A stretch of 64,000 nt of DNA from Adiantum capillus-veneris (GCA_014529385.2 CM043962.1:149106647-149170646); one strand, 5' to 3'. Positions 10,377 through 22,130 are shown, numbered from the stretch's first letter. A program made the numbers and translations. Notes: generated from the sequence alone by a model not told the origin.

Positions 10377-11457
10377 AGGGGAGGTGGCCGAGAAGGGTTG
10401 TTTTGGGTACATCCCTTCGGCTCTACATGCATGAAGGGAGCTTGATCCAGGCCTCCCATGGAAGCATCGCACAGGGTGCTCTTCATTAAGAGCTCAAGGA
10501 AATAGAAGCAAAAGTATAAGCTTTTCATCTCCAACTGCTTAGCTGAACTGCAGAAAAATGAACTGCGCTTTCTGATGCCCTTGCCAATGGAGGTCTTGAC
10601 ACAAATGTCCTTGTCTGTGATCTTGCTGCTGACAACGCAAGCCTAGGGACTATCTGACACGGGCATTGAAGGGGTGGGATCTACGATGAAATGAAGGAGA
10701 GCCGTAGATCATGGCAAAGTAATCTCGAGCGCGGCAAAGTAGTCGAGATTGATTACTTTATACGCGAGATTACTTCGCACCCGAGATTACTTCGCGGTTG
10801 ACCCTTGAACCCTTGACCTCACCTTTGCAACTCCCATGTCCTATCCATGAGCACCCGCGTGTTTATTGTGATGGTATGGGCCCGAGATTACTCTTATACC
10901 AAATGTGACAAAAGTAATCTAAGGTACCCGAGATTACTTTTTGCAGTGCCGACAAGATCTACGACGTTCGAAGCTCTCAACATAGATCCCATGTCCCCCA
11001 TGCCCGTGTCATATAGTCCTGAGGCAACGCAAGGACTCTCTATTTGTCTCTTTCTCCTTCAGAAGCACCGAGAGGACCTCTCTCTCTCTCTCTCTCTCTC
11101 TCCCTCAAGGATGGTGTTCGAGAAGTTTTAACTCTCTTTATTGGTGTGATTTCTTCACGTTATATATGCATGTGTGCTATTTATATTTCCTGCTGATTAT
11201 AGATGCTTGGTGCGCAGAGTACCAGGAGGAACAAAAAGATTGCGGTTTCCTATTAGAAAAATCACCTAAAAATTAAGGTCAACTTCTTTTTAGTAAATAT
11301 CAATTCTGATCTCTTTTGATAATTATTGAGCAACACCTACAAACTTTGTGTTTAAACGCCCAAACTTGATAGGAAAGCCAACAAGACCCAGTGTCTCATG
11401 GTACTAGAGTGTCCAATTTCAGAACCAGTGTTGACTTCAAGGTGAGGATGCCGATTG
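10377..11457. other. Intergenic stretch with a repeated CGAGATTACTT motif
   Basis: No supported gene. CGAGATTACTT or close variants occur direct at 10765, 10782, 10883 and 10929 and inverted at 10716 and 10911. A split form (CGAGATTGATTACTTT) lies at 10744. A short CT tract lies at 11078-11103. The open frames here look accidental. Confidence 0.7.
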
Positions 11458-13275
11458 CTACTTCACCTCTGCTGCATCAGCAATCTCTGAAAAATATGTT
11501 GTGCATACAAGTGTAGAGCCCTGAATGCCCAGTTCCACAGCTGCTTGGACGGCCCGTCCTCCAAGCTCCGCATCACCCGATTTTCGACAACCCCCCAAAA
11601 CAGCACGCCACATAGCTATACTGGGATGAAAAGGAGTTCTCAATACCACTTCAAGTGCAATATGCAGTTGACCGGCACGACTGAGAAGATCAACCATGCA
11701 AGCGTGGTGCTCAACAGTCGGAACCAAACCATGGTCGTCCACTATGGCCTTGAAGAAAAGCAGACCTTTATCAATCAGGCCCGCATGGCTACAAGCACTA
11801 AGAATACTCGCAAAGGTTACCAAACTTGGCTTGCGACCCTCATTTGTCATCCTGTCGAACACCTGTAAGGCCTTCAAAATGTCCCCTATTTGGACATAAC
11901 CTGCAATCAAAGTGGTCCATAAAACTACGCTATGAGGAGAAAAAGCATCAAACACTATTTTGGCTTTTGCTGGCAAGCCACATTTGCAGTACATATCTAC
12001 CACTGCATTGCCAAGAACAACATTATCATTTAGCAACTTGAGTTCACTTATCTCACCATGTAGTTCCTCACCCTTTTCTATGGCCCCCATGTTGCCACAA
12101 ACCTTGATGGCACAAGAAAATGTCGCAGCATTAGGGGTGACACCCCCTACTCTCATCTGCTCGAAACAAGCTAAGGCTTCTTCGTTTTCCTCATGTTCTG
12201 CATAAGCGCCAATCAATGCAGTCCATGAAACTACATTGGGATTGCAGATTTCATGAAACATTTCACCTGCTTTCTGCAAATCTCCACACTTACCGTACAT
12301 GTCCATTAAAGCGGTTCTAAGAACAGAATTGTCTCTCAATAATCCTCTCCTTGCCACCTCTATATGTAATTCTATGCCCTGTTGCAAAGCTCTGATGCTG
12401 CAACAAGCGTTTAGGCTGCATATGAACGTGACCGCATCTGGAGAGAAGCCTGCCTGCTGCATCTGCTTGTAGCAAGTTAAGGCCTCATCACCCTCCTCAT
12501 GGTACACGTATCCCGTAATCATTGCATTCCAGCAAGCCACATCACCAACAGGGAGCCCATCAAACACCATTCGCGCTTTCTCTAATGCGCCACACTTTGC
12601 ATACATATCGATCAAAGCACTGCTTAGAAACACATTTTCCCTTAAGAATCCTTTATTGGCAACCTCTGCATGTATTTCTTCTCCCTTATCCAAAGCTCCA
12701 GCACTTCCACAAGCTTTCAAAATGCACACAAATGTGCATACATTTGATGCAACTCCCTCAAGTTGCATCCGTTCAAAGCAACAGAGAGCGTCTTGGCCCT
12801 GATTATTCTGTGCATATCCTGCAATTAGAGCAGTCCATGCGACAACATCTCTACGTGGGAGTAGTTCAAAAACCTCTTGTGCTTCTGGAAGGGCGCCACA
12901 TTTGGCATATGTGTCGACTAATGCGCTGCCAATGAAGATATTTTTTTGAAGTAATCCTTCCATGAAAACCTTGGCATGGATCTTCCTGGCCTTGAAGACA
13001 TCTTTCAATTTTGTGCAAGCTTTCAATAGCGCCACAAATGTGCGCTCGCTCAACTGTGAGGAGCAGCTGTCAGGCATTCTTTCATAGAGAGAGAGCGCCT
13101 GAGCAAAATCCCCACATCTAATCAGTTTGCTGATGAAAGGATCCCATAAGCTTGATTCTGCCTTTGTGAATGTGCTCGTGCACCAACGGACTTCATAAAA
13201 CAAGCATCCAAAGCAAAATTTGTCAGGGGCGAACAGAGCTCTTCTTTCTGTGCGAAGCGTGTGCAAAGGCAGCAT
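11458..13275 (-). CDS. PLS-class pentatricopeptide repeat protein (605 aa)
   Basis: A single uninterrupted frame from the ATG at 13275. PPR proteins bind organellar RNA one base per repeat and act in RNA editing, splicing or stability. About residues 1-40 (MLPLHTLRTERRALFAPDKF...) are basic and hydroxylated, with few acids, fitting an organelle transit peptide. From about residue 45 to 540 there are PPR motifs in P-L-S triplets of about 101 residues, seen from the recurring VDTYAKCG (120), IDMYAKCG (about 222), MDMYGKCG (about 323), VDMYCKCG (about 424) and VDLLSRAG (about 526), each followed about 22 residues later by VVAWTALIAGYAQ-like text. The C-terminus (MWRAVLGGCRKSGDAELG) starts an E-type motif but stops within it. 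No DYW deaminase domain follows, so any editing role would need a DYW partner. It is intronless, as is usual in this family. Confidence 0.93.
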   Translation of the reverse strand: MLPLHTLRTERRALFAPDKFCFGCLFYEVRWCTSTFTKAESSLWDPFISKLIRCGDFAQALSLYERMPDSCSSQLSERTFVALLKACTKLKDVFKARKIHAKVFMEGLLQKNIFIGSALVDTYAKCGALPEAQEVFELLPRRDVVAWTALIAGYAQNNQGQDALCCFERMQLEGVASNVCTFVCILKACGSAGALDKGEEIHAEVANKGFLRENVFLSSALIDMYAKCGALEKARMVFDGLPVGDVACWNAMITGYVYHEEGDEALTCYKQMQQAGFSPDAVTFICSLNACCSIRALQQGIELHIEVARRGLLRDNSVLRTALMDMYGKCGDLQKAGEMFHEICNPNVVSWTALIGAYAEHEENEEALACFEQMRVGGVTPNAATFSCAIKVCGNMGAIEKGEELHGEISELKLLNDNVVLGNAVVDMYCKCGLPAKAKIVFDAFSPHSVVLWTTLIAGYVQIGDILKALQVFDRMTNEGRKPSLVTFASILSACSHAGLIDKGLLFFKAIVDDHGLVPTVEHHACMVDLLSRAGQLHIALEVVLRTPFHPSIAMWRAVLGGCRKSGDAELGGRAVQAAVELGIQGSTLVCTTYFSEIADAAEVK

Positions 13276-14224
13276 GCTGACTCTGTCCTATCCATTGAAG
13301 TCTCAAAGCTCTCTATCAAAAGTGCTGTTCACACAGTGAGAGAGCAGGCATTCTTCTCCTGAGGGAGGTACACAGAAGCAGTTTACCCAGAAGCACAGCT
13401 TTGTTACCCTTTCCTGAGGCTTGCAACATGCGCAAACGTTGGAAGATTTGCGGGAAAGAGCGAAGAAAATTTCCCAGCAAGAGCTTGCGGAAGATACAAC
13501 CTGTACGTCTGCCATGAGAGTCCACTTCTGTGGAACGTCTGCCCACAAAGAAGACGACGACATGGGAACAAGCTGAAGCTCTTATTGAGAGTACTGCTCC
13601 CCTGCGAGAAAGTTACGCCCAACCTTTTTACTTGGGTTAGCGGCGGCGAGCCTAATGTGCTTAGAGCGCGTCCGCACGGGCATAGTTCCACCCCAGCTCG
13701 TCTACGTCAGCGAACGCTGCCTGGCTTGCCCAATTTTGGCAAAGTTGGGAAACCCCGTCTTCTACCCCGCTCTTTGAAACGCAGGTCGATTCACATCAGA
13801 GAACGCTGCTTGCTTTAAAAGATGTCGAGCCAAGGTCGTTGACGAGAGGCGGGGGTTCTACCCCGGCCTGTGCGAAACTGCTTAGTTCGTCCCACGATTG
13901 TCCTTGTCCCCAAAATAGAGCACCCAAATCTTGGGTTTGTATTTATTTCCATAGAAAACCACAAGAGTCCCTTCTGTACCCAATGGACGGCTTGAATCAA
14001 CAGAGCTACATAGCTTAATTTACTTTATCACGCATCTGCTTTATGCGACGTAACCAACGTCCTTGTGGGCTGTTTTTCATCATCGCCCTGCGTGGGCTAG
14101 TCTTGGCCGCGAGTTGACCCGAGAAGGGGCCACGTGCTGGGCATTTGTTGAGCAGGTACACGGGAGCAGGGCACTAGTCCCTGTCTCTCATTCGCAGTGA
14201 GTATTGGCGCCCTCATTGGGCTGT
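13276..14224. other. Upstream region of the PPR gene, no gene seen
   Basis: Holds the presumed promoter and 5' UTR of the minus-strand PPR gene. Overlapping frames at 13122-13691 (minus) and 13585-13818 (plus) show no recognisable domain and overlap each other, so I do not call them. 13620-13870 is relatively GC-rich. Confidence 0.5.
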
Positions 14225-17200
14225 TGTATCGATCCCTCTCGTTTGTGGAGTGCAAGAAGCACTTGATGGGCTTCCTGTTGGGAATTTCATCGCTTCAAAT
14301 GCCTTGATTGCATGGTATGCTTAACATGGCTCTGGCAAGGAAGCACACCGGATGCAAGGGAAAGGCTTCTCTCCAAATGTAATTATGACCTTACGCAAGG
14401 CATTGGCATGGGTAGGAGAATTCACGGTTAGACTGCTAATCAGGGTCTATTGGAGATAGATGTCATGCTTGGCGGTGCTTTGGTTGATATGACATAATTT
14501 GCGATGAGACCAGGAGCTGCTACAGAAACATGTTCTGCTTGGCAATGCGTCAATTGCAAGATACACCCAACACGTGCGAAGAAAACACTGGGCTATTTTA
14601 ATCGTATGTGAAGTAAAAGCCTTTTGCCAAATGCAATCGCCTATGCTTCCACCTTGAAGTCATATTGCCGTATGCAAGGCCCTCACATGGGTGACAAAAT
14701 TCACATTGAGATTAGGGATTGCTGGAGAAACATGGTGTGCTTGGCAGTGCTTTGGTCAATATGTATATCAAAATGAGGTGCCCATGCAAAAGCACATAAA
14801 ATTATTGCTGAGAGTTCTATTCAAAATTTCATCTCTTGGAACGCGTCCATTGCAGGATGTGCCAAACATGGTTGTGGGAAGAAAGCTTTGGGTTATTTTT
14901 AACCTAATGTAAAGGAAATAATTTTTGCCATGCTTGAAGCTTGAAGGCATGTGGCCTTATGCGAAACCTTTACACGGGTGACATGATACTTGATGCGATG
15001 GAGAAATATGCTATGTTTGCAATGCTTTCATGGATATGTATATCAAATGTGGTGCCCTCATGAAAGCACATAGATTTCTTGATGATATTTCTGTTCAAAA
15101 TGTCCTCTCTTCGAACCGGTTGATTGCATGATATGCCCAACACGGGTGTGGGAAAGAAAATTTGGGCTCTTTCAACCGAATGCAAAGGGAAGGACTTTTG
15201 CCAAACGCAATCACCTATGCTTGCACCTTAAAGGCATGTGGCCTTATGTAGACCATCACATGGGTAAGAGAATGCATGATGAGTTCAAGGGTTGTTGGAG
15301 GAACATGCTGTGCTTGGCAATGCTTTGGGAAATATGTATATCAAATGTGGTGCCCTTAAAAAAAGCACATAAATTTTTTGATATTCTTTCTGTTCAAAAT
15401 GTCATCTTTACTCGGTAATCCTGATATTCTCTTGGGGTTCCTTGAGATTACATGCGGCCACTTGGCATGAATTAGACCATTGCCTTTCACTCAAATCGTC
15501 CTGCGCTGCAAAAGACAATAACACGTCAATTATGCACAACACATTGAAAAGCAACAACAACCTCACCTAGGACAGTGAAGCAGAAAACGTTTGTCGAATA
15601 CCTGACGAAGAGAATTGTGCTAATTGAGGGGTCCCAGTACTACAAGCTCTAGCTCCCCTCTCTTCACCGAGTGCAAGCCTTCAAGTGCTATCAACGATGT
15701 GTTGGATATATAGGGTGGCCTACAAGGGTATCGAAGGCTATTCACAGGTTGTGGTGTTTTTGGAGGAGTGGAGCCAAGAGACCTGCATGTAATTTGGAAG
15801 ACACTGACATGGGCGAAAGAAGTCACGATGATATTGTTAGTCAGGGATTATCGAAAGGAACATTATGCTTAGCACTACCCTGGTAGGCATGTATGTAAAA
15901 CGTGGAAGGCAAGGAAGCCATGGATGGCCGATCCCGGTGGGTGGCCGGTTGAGGAGAAGGCTTCACCACCTATCGGCAGTATGCGCACATGCTACAGCTC
16001 CAGCCAGTATCAAGACGCTGAAGACAAAAAACGTTGTGTTGTCCTCCTGTCGTCGCAGCCACTAAGGCTTCTTCCCGCCACCCAAACAGTCCTCACCACC
16101 GAGTCACCGGGGTAACCGTTAAGGCGAGCAGAGGCACATTGCGATTGTGCCGGTGGGAGTCACGGTGGCTGCGTGCAAGGGCGTGGTGGGCCTTTGGTGG
16201 GCGCGGATCGCTTTTTCGCCGGGAGGAGCCGTCGCTCGTACGCATGTGCGCAGGCTAAGATGCGAAGCAAGGACATTGCTCCAAATGCAAATCCCATATG
16301 CTTTCTTCTTTAAGGCATGTCACACTACGCAAGAAACTGATATGGGCAACAAAATTTACGAGGATATTGTCAGTCAAGGGCTGATGACAAAAGGACTTGT
16401 GCTTGGCATTATCTCGGTCAACAATCCATAGAAGCAACTGTGTATTATTTTTGGCTGATGCGAAGCGAGAGCATCTCTCCAAATGCAGTCATCTATACTT
16501 GCATCTTGAAGGCATGAGGCAATTTGAAAGATGTTGATATAGGCAATATAACTCACAATGACGAGGCCGTGAAGAAAGCGTTATGCTTGGCACTCCCTTG
16601 GTTAAAATGTATGCCAAATATGGCAAGGCCAAGGAGCCTGGGGTGTTTTCAGCCTATGTGAACTTTGAAGCGAGGGCATCTCCCCAGATGCAATCACCTA
16701 TGCTTTCCTCTTGAAGGCATGTGGCATTGCCTTGGTAGACATGCATGTCCGGAATGTCTTCTCTTGAAATGCATTGATTGGGGGATATGCCCAACAGGGA
16801 CAGGGACAAGGACAGGGCCACGAAGCTCTAGTCGGTTGTTTTTAGGATGCAAAGCTATGGTGTTCTACTTGATGTAATCATCTATATTTACATCTTGAAA
16901 GCATGTGGCGCTGCATAGGACTCCGATATGAGCAATAATGATATTGTTAGACAGAAGCTGCGTGCTTGGCACTACCTTGATCGACATGTAGGCCAGATGT
17001 GGTGTGCTTGAGAAAGAACAAAAAGTGCATGAGGAGATTTTTGTCTAGAATGTCATCTCTTGAAACACATTGATTGCGGGATGTGCTCAATAGCGGCAGG
17101 GCCAGAAAGCTCTAGGTTGTCAAAAAACTACCTTGGTCGACATGTATGTCAAATGTGGCATGGCCAACAAGCCTTAGGATGTTTTCGGCAAATGAAAACG

Positions 17201-17330
17201 GAGGCGATCACTCCAGATGCAATCATCTATGCTTTCATCCTGAAGGCATGTATCACTATGCGAGACACTTATATGGGCAACAAAATTCACGATGGTATTG
17301 TTAGTCTCAGGGGCTACTGAAAAAAGAAAG
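14225..17330 (+). pseudogene. Decayed PPR locus, left part
   Basis: Many plus-strand fragments in changing frames carry PPR text: ISWNAL-like pieces (AATGCATTGATTGCA...), LGIALVDMYVK-like pieces, ACNLEDTDMGERSHDDIVSQGL (about 15780-15845) and KACITMRDTYMGNKIHDGIVS (about 17245-17310). Phrases such as TTGATTGCATGATATGCCCAACA recur about every 300 bp, the length of one PLS triplet. Stops and frameshifts are dense. Two blocks do not fit: 15413-15660 and the GC-rich 15915-16250. The locus is cut at 17330 by the chromovirus and resumes at 26537. It is opposite in strand to the intact PPR gene. Confidence 0.85.
15915..16250. other. GC-rich block inside the PPR pseudogene
   Basis: It begins after AAGGAAGCCATGG and ends before AAGATGCGAAGC, two phrases that are contiguous in other repeats of this locus. 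Its composition (GTGGGTGGCCGG, GGGAGGAGCCGTCG) differs from the AT-rich PPR text around it. I recognise no domain and see no clear inverted ends. Confidence 0.5.
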
Positions 17331-17485
17331 TGTAATGGAATATGGCTTTAACATTGAATGTAGCGGAATTGAAATAACAATAGTGAGCATTTCCTTTAAG
17401 AGAATTTTTAAAGAGCATAAGAAGAGTAATGGATTAAAGGCAGCAAAATGAAAATTACTCCTGATTAGCTTGGCATGAACAATAC

Positions 17486-17538
<53 letters not shown>

Positions 17539-18886
17539 AGAGATATTGACAACAGTTGAGGACCGGATTTACTTGGAGTCGGTCCCCTCTCCAAAAGGCT
17601 TTTGTATTATAGATTCCCCTATGAAGAGAGACTTGGTACAATACAAGACTTGTGTTCCTTGATCCCTTGATGGTGCAATGAAGATGGTAAGATTCATGCA
17701 CCAAGGTTATGCCCTTAATTATCTTACCAAAGCATTAACTTATCCACGGCCTCAATCCCAAGACCTCAAACAACTTCAAAGGTGGAGAGAGCTAGTAGGG
17801 AGTGAGGGTAGGGAAGAGGAAAAATAAGTAGCATACGAGAAAGAAATAGTCTCCTCACTTGTTATTACTCTTGTAGCTTAGCATAGCCTAGTAGCATAGT
17901 GATGGAGATAAAGAAGATCGAAAGCTTGCACTTTGGAGCATGGCTCTTGGTTGGAATTGCATTCCATAGCGAGGAGTTGTTGGTGTAGGCTCTCAACTTC
18001 TCAAGCTTGGAGAAGGAGATGGTGTTCTTACACGAGAATCAGAGTGTGTGTGAGTGTGTGAGGGAGTATATGCACAAGCTACCCCCCTTCCTTGCTTGGG
18101 TCGACCCCTCCTTCTAGCTATTGATGCAAGCTCATTGGCTCCTCTCAAGCCTAGCCAATCACAAGCTTAGGTCATTTCAAGCAATAGAGGTAGCATTAGG
18201 ACAAGTGTCCTACTTTTCCCTTTGAGAGAGAGGGCTTGAATAATGCTTAGATAATTTTTTAATTGAACTAAATTCTCATTGGACCTCTTTAAGGGCTATC
18301 GAATAGGATCCAGGCACACCATGAGGGCAACATGGGTACGGGCTTGACATGTGTCCTTGTTGCCTCGTAAGTCTTGGCTTGCCTTGAGAGTGAGTGTGAG
18401 TGTGTTCTCTCTCATCCCCTAGCTTCAAGGCTCACCCCCTCTTATGTAGGGATCCCATTGACTTTAGCACCTCAAGCACCTTAGGCTTCATGCATGACAA
18501 GAACCTCAAGCACCTTAGTCAGCAACCATAACAAGCACCTCAAGCACCTTAGTGAGCAAGCAGGACAAGCACCTCAAGCTTGGGCAAGGTTCCCACCTCA
18601 AGGTTAGCCCCATCTTGCTTAAGGTCCTAGGTCTAAGGACTTTTGGAGGTCTTTAATGAAGCTAACCCTAAGGTATTTTAAGCTCTATTATCTGGTCCTT
18701 GCTCTTTGATAGACCATCTCCCTTTTGGACCCATTGCCTTTTCTCCCTTTGGTCCCTTGCTGAGATAGATCTAAAAGCACATGTCTATATTCTAACTCTT
18801 GTTCCTGTTTACTTTACCACATTAAATGATCAGTTAAATATGAGAAAATCATTTGGATTAGTTAGATATTAGATTTTATGACATTA
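17331..18886 (-). repeat. Chromovirus 3' LTR (1556 bp)
   Basis: Plus-strand ends TGTAATGG...ATGACA. Contains a (GA)n tract at 17491-17535, a minisatellite at 18478-18585 and the shared phrases TTGCATTCCATAGCGAGGAG and GAGAAAATCATTTGGATTAG. It is shorter than the 5' LTR because it lacks the MITE and has fewer TG and minisatellite repeats. Confidence 0.92.
18478..18585. repeat. LTR minisatellite, short allele
   Basis: About three imperfect units of roughly 35 bp built on CACCTCAAGCACCTTAG and CAAGCATGACAAG. The other LTR has about five units at 26044-26225. Confidence 0.8.
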
Positions 18887-19259
18887 CCTCTCTCTTGAAA
18901 TCAGAGTCGTCCTTGACTATGAGGTAGAGAAGATAAAGCCTTAGTCATTAATCTATGTTTCCTAGCAGGTAGAGGATCCTTTTTTACCATACGACATCAT
19001 TCAAGAATGGATGACTAATCCATTTGGTGCTTGGGAGATTTAGTTGCCGCAAGCATGTCTGTTCTTTAGTCCATATCATACTTTCCAAAGTAGAGTGACA
19101 AATTCTACTTGGTGTTTGGGAGACATAGTCATCACAAACATGATTCTAAGCATGCATACTACTCAAATTTGTGCACAATAAAAAGAGATATCTAGTCTTA
19201 TAAGACAAAAACATTGCTCATTTAAAAGAAACATTTACATTTTCTTACTCTAGTGTAGC

Positions 19260-19860
19260 ATTGTAAGCATTGATAAGGTTCATACTATCCTTAAGTTGTG
19301 TTCCTTTCATCCATTTAGCATCTTCAAATGGAAAATTGTAAATTTAGTCAGATAATCTTAACATGCCGTAGTACCTTGTCCTCATGTCGAAGGATAGCTT
19401 CGGGTTGTAGCATCTCTTCTTGATCTTCAATCTCTAGGGGGGTCTTCAATAATTGGTTCTGTTGGTGGCTCTGCTTTGTAAGGCTTGAGTAGGCTCACAT
19501 GAAAAGCATTGTGTATGAGCCAATGGTTGGGCAACTTGAGTTGATAGGCCATCTCATTGATAATCTTAACATGCCGTAGTACCTTGTCCTCATGTCAAAG
19601 GATAGCTTCGGGTTGTAGCATCTCTTCTTGATCTTCAATCTCTAGGGGGGTCTTCAATAATTGGTTCTGTTGGTGGCTCTGCTTTGTAAGGCTTGAGTAG
19701 GCTCACATGAAAAGCATTGTGTATGAGCCAATGGTTGGGCAACTTGAGTTGATAGGCCATCTCATTGATTGGTTTGAAGATTTGAACAATACCATATTAT
19801 CTTTTTGCTAATTTAGCATAATACTTTTGGTGGCCTGTAGGAATTTTGCCCGTAGTTTTC
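19260..19860 (-). pseudogene. Integrase C-terminus and chromodomain-like remnant
   Basis: Minus-strand frames give MAYQLKLPNHWLIHNAFHVS followed by LLKPY, the standard Gypsy integrase tail, then PEAILRHEDKVLRH and, in another frame, FPFEDAKWMKGTQLKDSM. The last two fit the start and end of a chromodomain, which places the element among the chromoviruses. The 208-bp tandem duplication and frameshifts break it. Confidence 0.7.
19351..19766. repeat. 208-bp tandem duplication in the chromovirus integrase tail
   Basis: TAATCTTAACATGCCG at 19353 recurs at 19561, and the text matches to the end of each unit (GATAGGCCATCTCATTGA), with one change noticed (GTCGAAGG against GTCAAAGG). It covers the end of the integrase and the start of the chromodomain-like tail. 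Confidence 0.93.
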
Positions 19861-19861
19861 C

Positions 19862-20740
19862 TTAATCGAGCCTTGAGAAACTTAAGTAAGACCCAATCAT
19901 TTCTAACATTAAGGCCCTTCTGTGCTTGTTAGCAGAAGATTTTTGCCTTTGTTGGGATATGGATATAGCCTCCTTAATCTTTTGGAAAGATTCTTGTAGG
20001 TCTCGGCTATAGTCATCTCCAACAAAGATCTTCCCATGTACCTTAAGTAACAAGGGACTTTTAGGTCTTCCCTCAATGATTTCAAAAGGTTCCTTTCTTG
20101 TAGTAGTATGGAAAGTGTTATTGTATGCATACTCTACAAGTGGTAGATACTTCTCCCATTGTGAGAGTTGATATAATTCTGTAACATAAGTCTTTAGTAG
20201 ATCGAGAATTGTAAGGTTAGCTATCTCACTTTGGCCATTCGTTTGTGGGTGATAGGTCGAAGAGAAATTCAACCTTATACCTAGATTTTCAAAGAGACCT
20301 TTCCAAAAATTACTGGTAATTCTAGGGTCTCTATCTGACACAATGGATGTTGGAAATCCATGGTGTTTGAAAATCTGGGATATGAAGAGGGTTGCCATTT
20401 CGTGTGCCCTAATAGTATTTTTAGCAGGAATAAAGTATGCTTGCTTGCTATACATGTTGACTATTGTCCATATTCTAGTATTCCCATGGATAGACTTGGG
20501 TAATCCAAAGATAACATCCATGGATATACTCTCCCATGGAGAATTAGGGATTGGAAATGGCTGGAGTAATCCAGGTTTCTTCCCTCTATCATATTTTGTT
20601 TTTTGGCATACCACACATTTTGAAACATATTCTTGTATGCCCACTTTCATGGTGGGCCAATAAAAATATGTCTCTACGCCTCAAAGAGTAGGTTGAATCC
20701 CTCTATTCCCCGCATAGAGAGGAGCATGGGATTCATACGT
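19862..20740 (-). pseudogene. Chromovirus integrase
   Basis: A 262-codon frame (19862-20650) with YVSKCVVCQKTK (the CxxC of the HHCC finger), WESISMDVIFGLP (catalytic Asp 1), IVSDRDPRITSNFW (Asp 2) and HPQTNGQSEIAN (Glu). Just upstream, in a broken frame, is ESHAPLYAGNRGI, where the second His of the finger has become Asn. The DDE triad is intact, but the frame is cut by stops on both sides. Confidence 0.93.
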
Positions 20741-21304
20741 CACTTTCTCACACGAAAGGAGAGAGTAACACATAGACTGTTTCCATGGAGAAGATAACCA
20801 TCCTGCAAGAAGGTGAATGGTTCTTCTTTCTTCCCTAAGGCAAGGAATGACATTATGTTCTTAAAATCAAGGTCAGTAGCATACTCATCTATCATAGAAG
20901 ATAGATCATTGTGAGCTGCTATAGACACTGCATTTACTCTTGGTCGTCGTGATAGTACATCAACCACTTGATTATGCTTACTAGCGATATGAGCAATATG
21001 AAAATTGAATTGTGAAAGAAAATGTTCCCACCTCATTTGTTTGTCAGAAAGCTTGGTAGTTGGAACTTTGGTGGTCCATTCCTAAGATGAATGGAGTCCC
21101 CAATAGATAGTACTTCCATGTGTCTAGGACATGCAGAACATTTAATAGATCTTTTTCGTATATGCCCAACACTCGTTTATCGGTATTGAGTCTTTGGCTT
21201 TCATATGCTATGGCATCTTCTTGGAGCAAGACTGTTCCAAGGCAATCTACACAAGCATCACATTGGACCTCAAATGGCTTTGAGAGGTCCAGTAATGTAA
21301 GCAC
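20740..21304 (-). pseudogene. Chromovirus RNase H
   Basis: 21044-21304 holds FEVQCDACVDCLGTVLLQ and YEKDLLNVLHVLDTWKYYLLG, and 20740-21036 holds WEHFLSQFNFHIAHIASKHN and VVDVLSRRP, the paired halves of a Gypsy RNase H. They are in different frames with a break near 21040. Confidence 0.88.
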
Positions 21305-21329
21305 TGGTTGGAGGTAAGCTTTTCTTTAA

Positions 21330-22130
21330 GCTTATCAAAAGCATTTTTCTCTTTAGCAGTCCATGCATACTTAACGTTCTTTTTTGTTAAGTCATGTAAT
21401 GGTCGTGCTACTTGAGAGTTTTTCTATGAAGCATCTATAGCTAGTATGTGCACATACCAATAAAGCTTCGTAGCTCATGTAGATTCCTTGAGTTAGGCCA
21501 TCCTTTTATTACCTCTAACTTTGATGGACCCATAAGCAAACCATGTTGAGAGATAATGTGACCTAAGTAATAAATCTCTTGAAGGAAGAATTCACTCTTC
21601 TTTTGGTTAACGAAAAGTTTATTCTCCCTCAAAGCTTGAAAGATTACCTAGAGATGTTGCTTATCCTCCTCGAGAGAATTGGAGTAGATGATGATATCAT
21701 CAAAGAATACTCCAGTGAACTTGAGGTAGGGCCTAAAAGTTTTCTCCATTAGGCGGTTGGAAGTGGCTAGAGCATTTGTCAAGCCAAAGGGCATGACAAG
21801 ATATTCATAAAGACCAAACATTGTGCGAAAAGCAGTCTTTACAATATCTTCATTCTCTTATTTGATGATAGCCACTTTTTAGGTTAATCCTACTAAAGTA
21901 GGTACCACCTTGTAGCATATCAAATAGATCTTCTACCCATGGTACATGAAATCTATTTTTGATAGTGATATGGTTTAGTGCTCTATAGTTGACACACATA
22001 CAATATGTGCCGTCTTTCTTTTGCACTAGTAGGACTGGTGAACAAAAGGGAGAGGAACTAGGCCTCACCATCCCCTTATCTACCAGTTCATGCACTTGCC
22101 TCATAATCTCCTCTTGTTGAGATCAAGAAA
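21330..22130 (-). pseudogene. Chromovirus reverse transcriptase
   Basis: 21850-22104 holds the fingers/palm start: LVDKGMVRPSSSPFCSPVLL, VQKKDGTYCMCVNYRALN and [15 protein letters not shown] (motif A Asp replaced by Asn in RINLKSGY). The active-site box reads [10 protein letters not shown] near 21690-21715, with both Asp kept. 21441-21632 holds KKSEFFLQEIYYLGHIIS of the thumb. Frameshifts separate all three. Confidence 0.9.

Noticed and set aside
13122-13818. Several 65-95-codon frames upstream of the PPR gene
   Set aside because: They overlap each other on both strands and match no family. They lie in the 5' region of the PPR gene.
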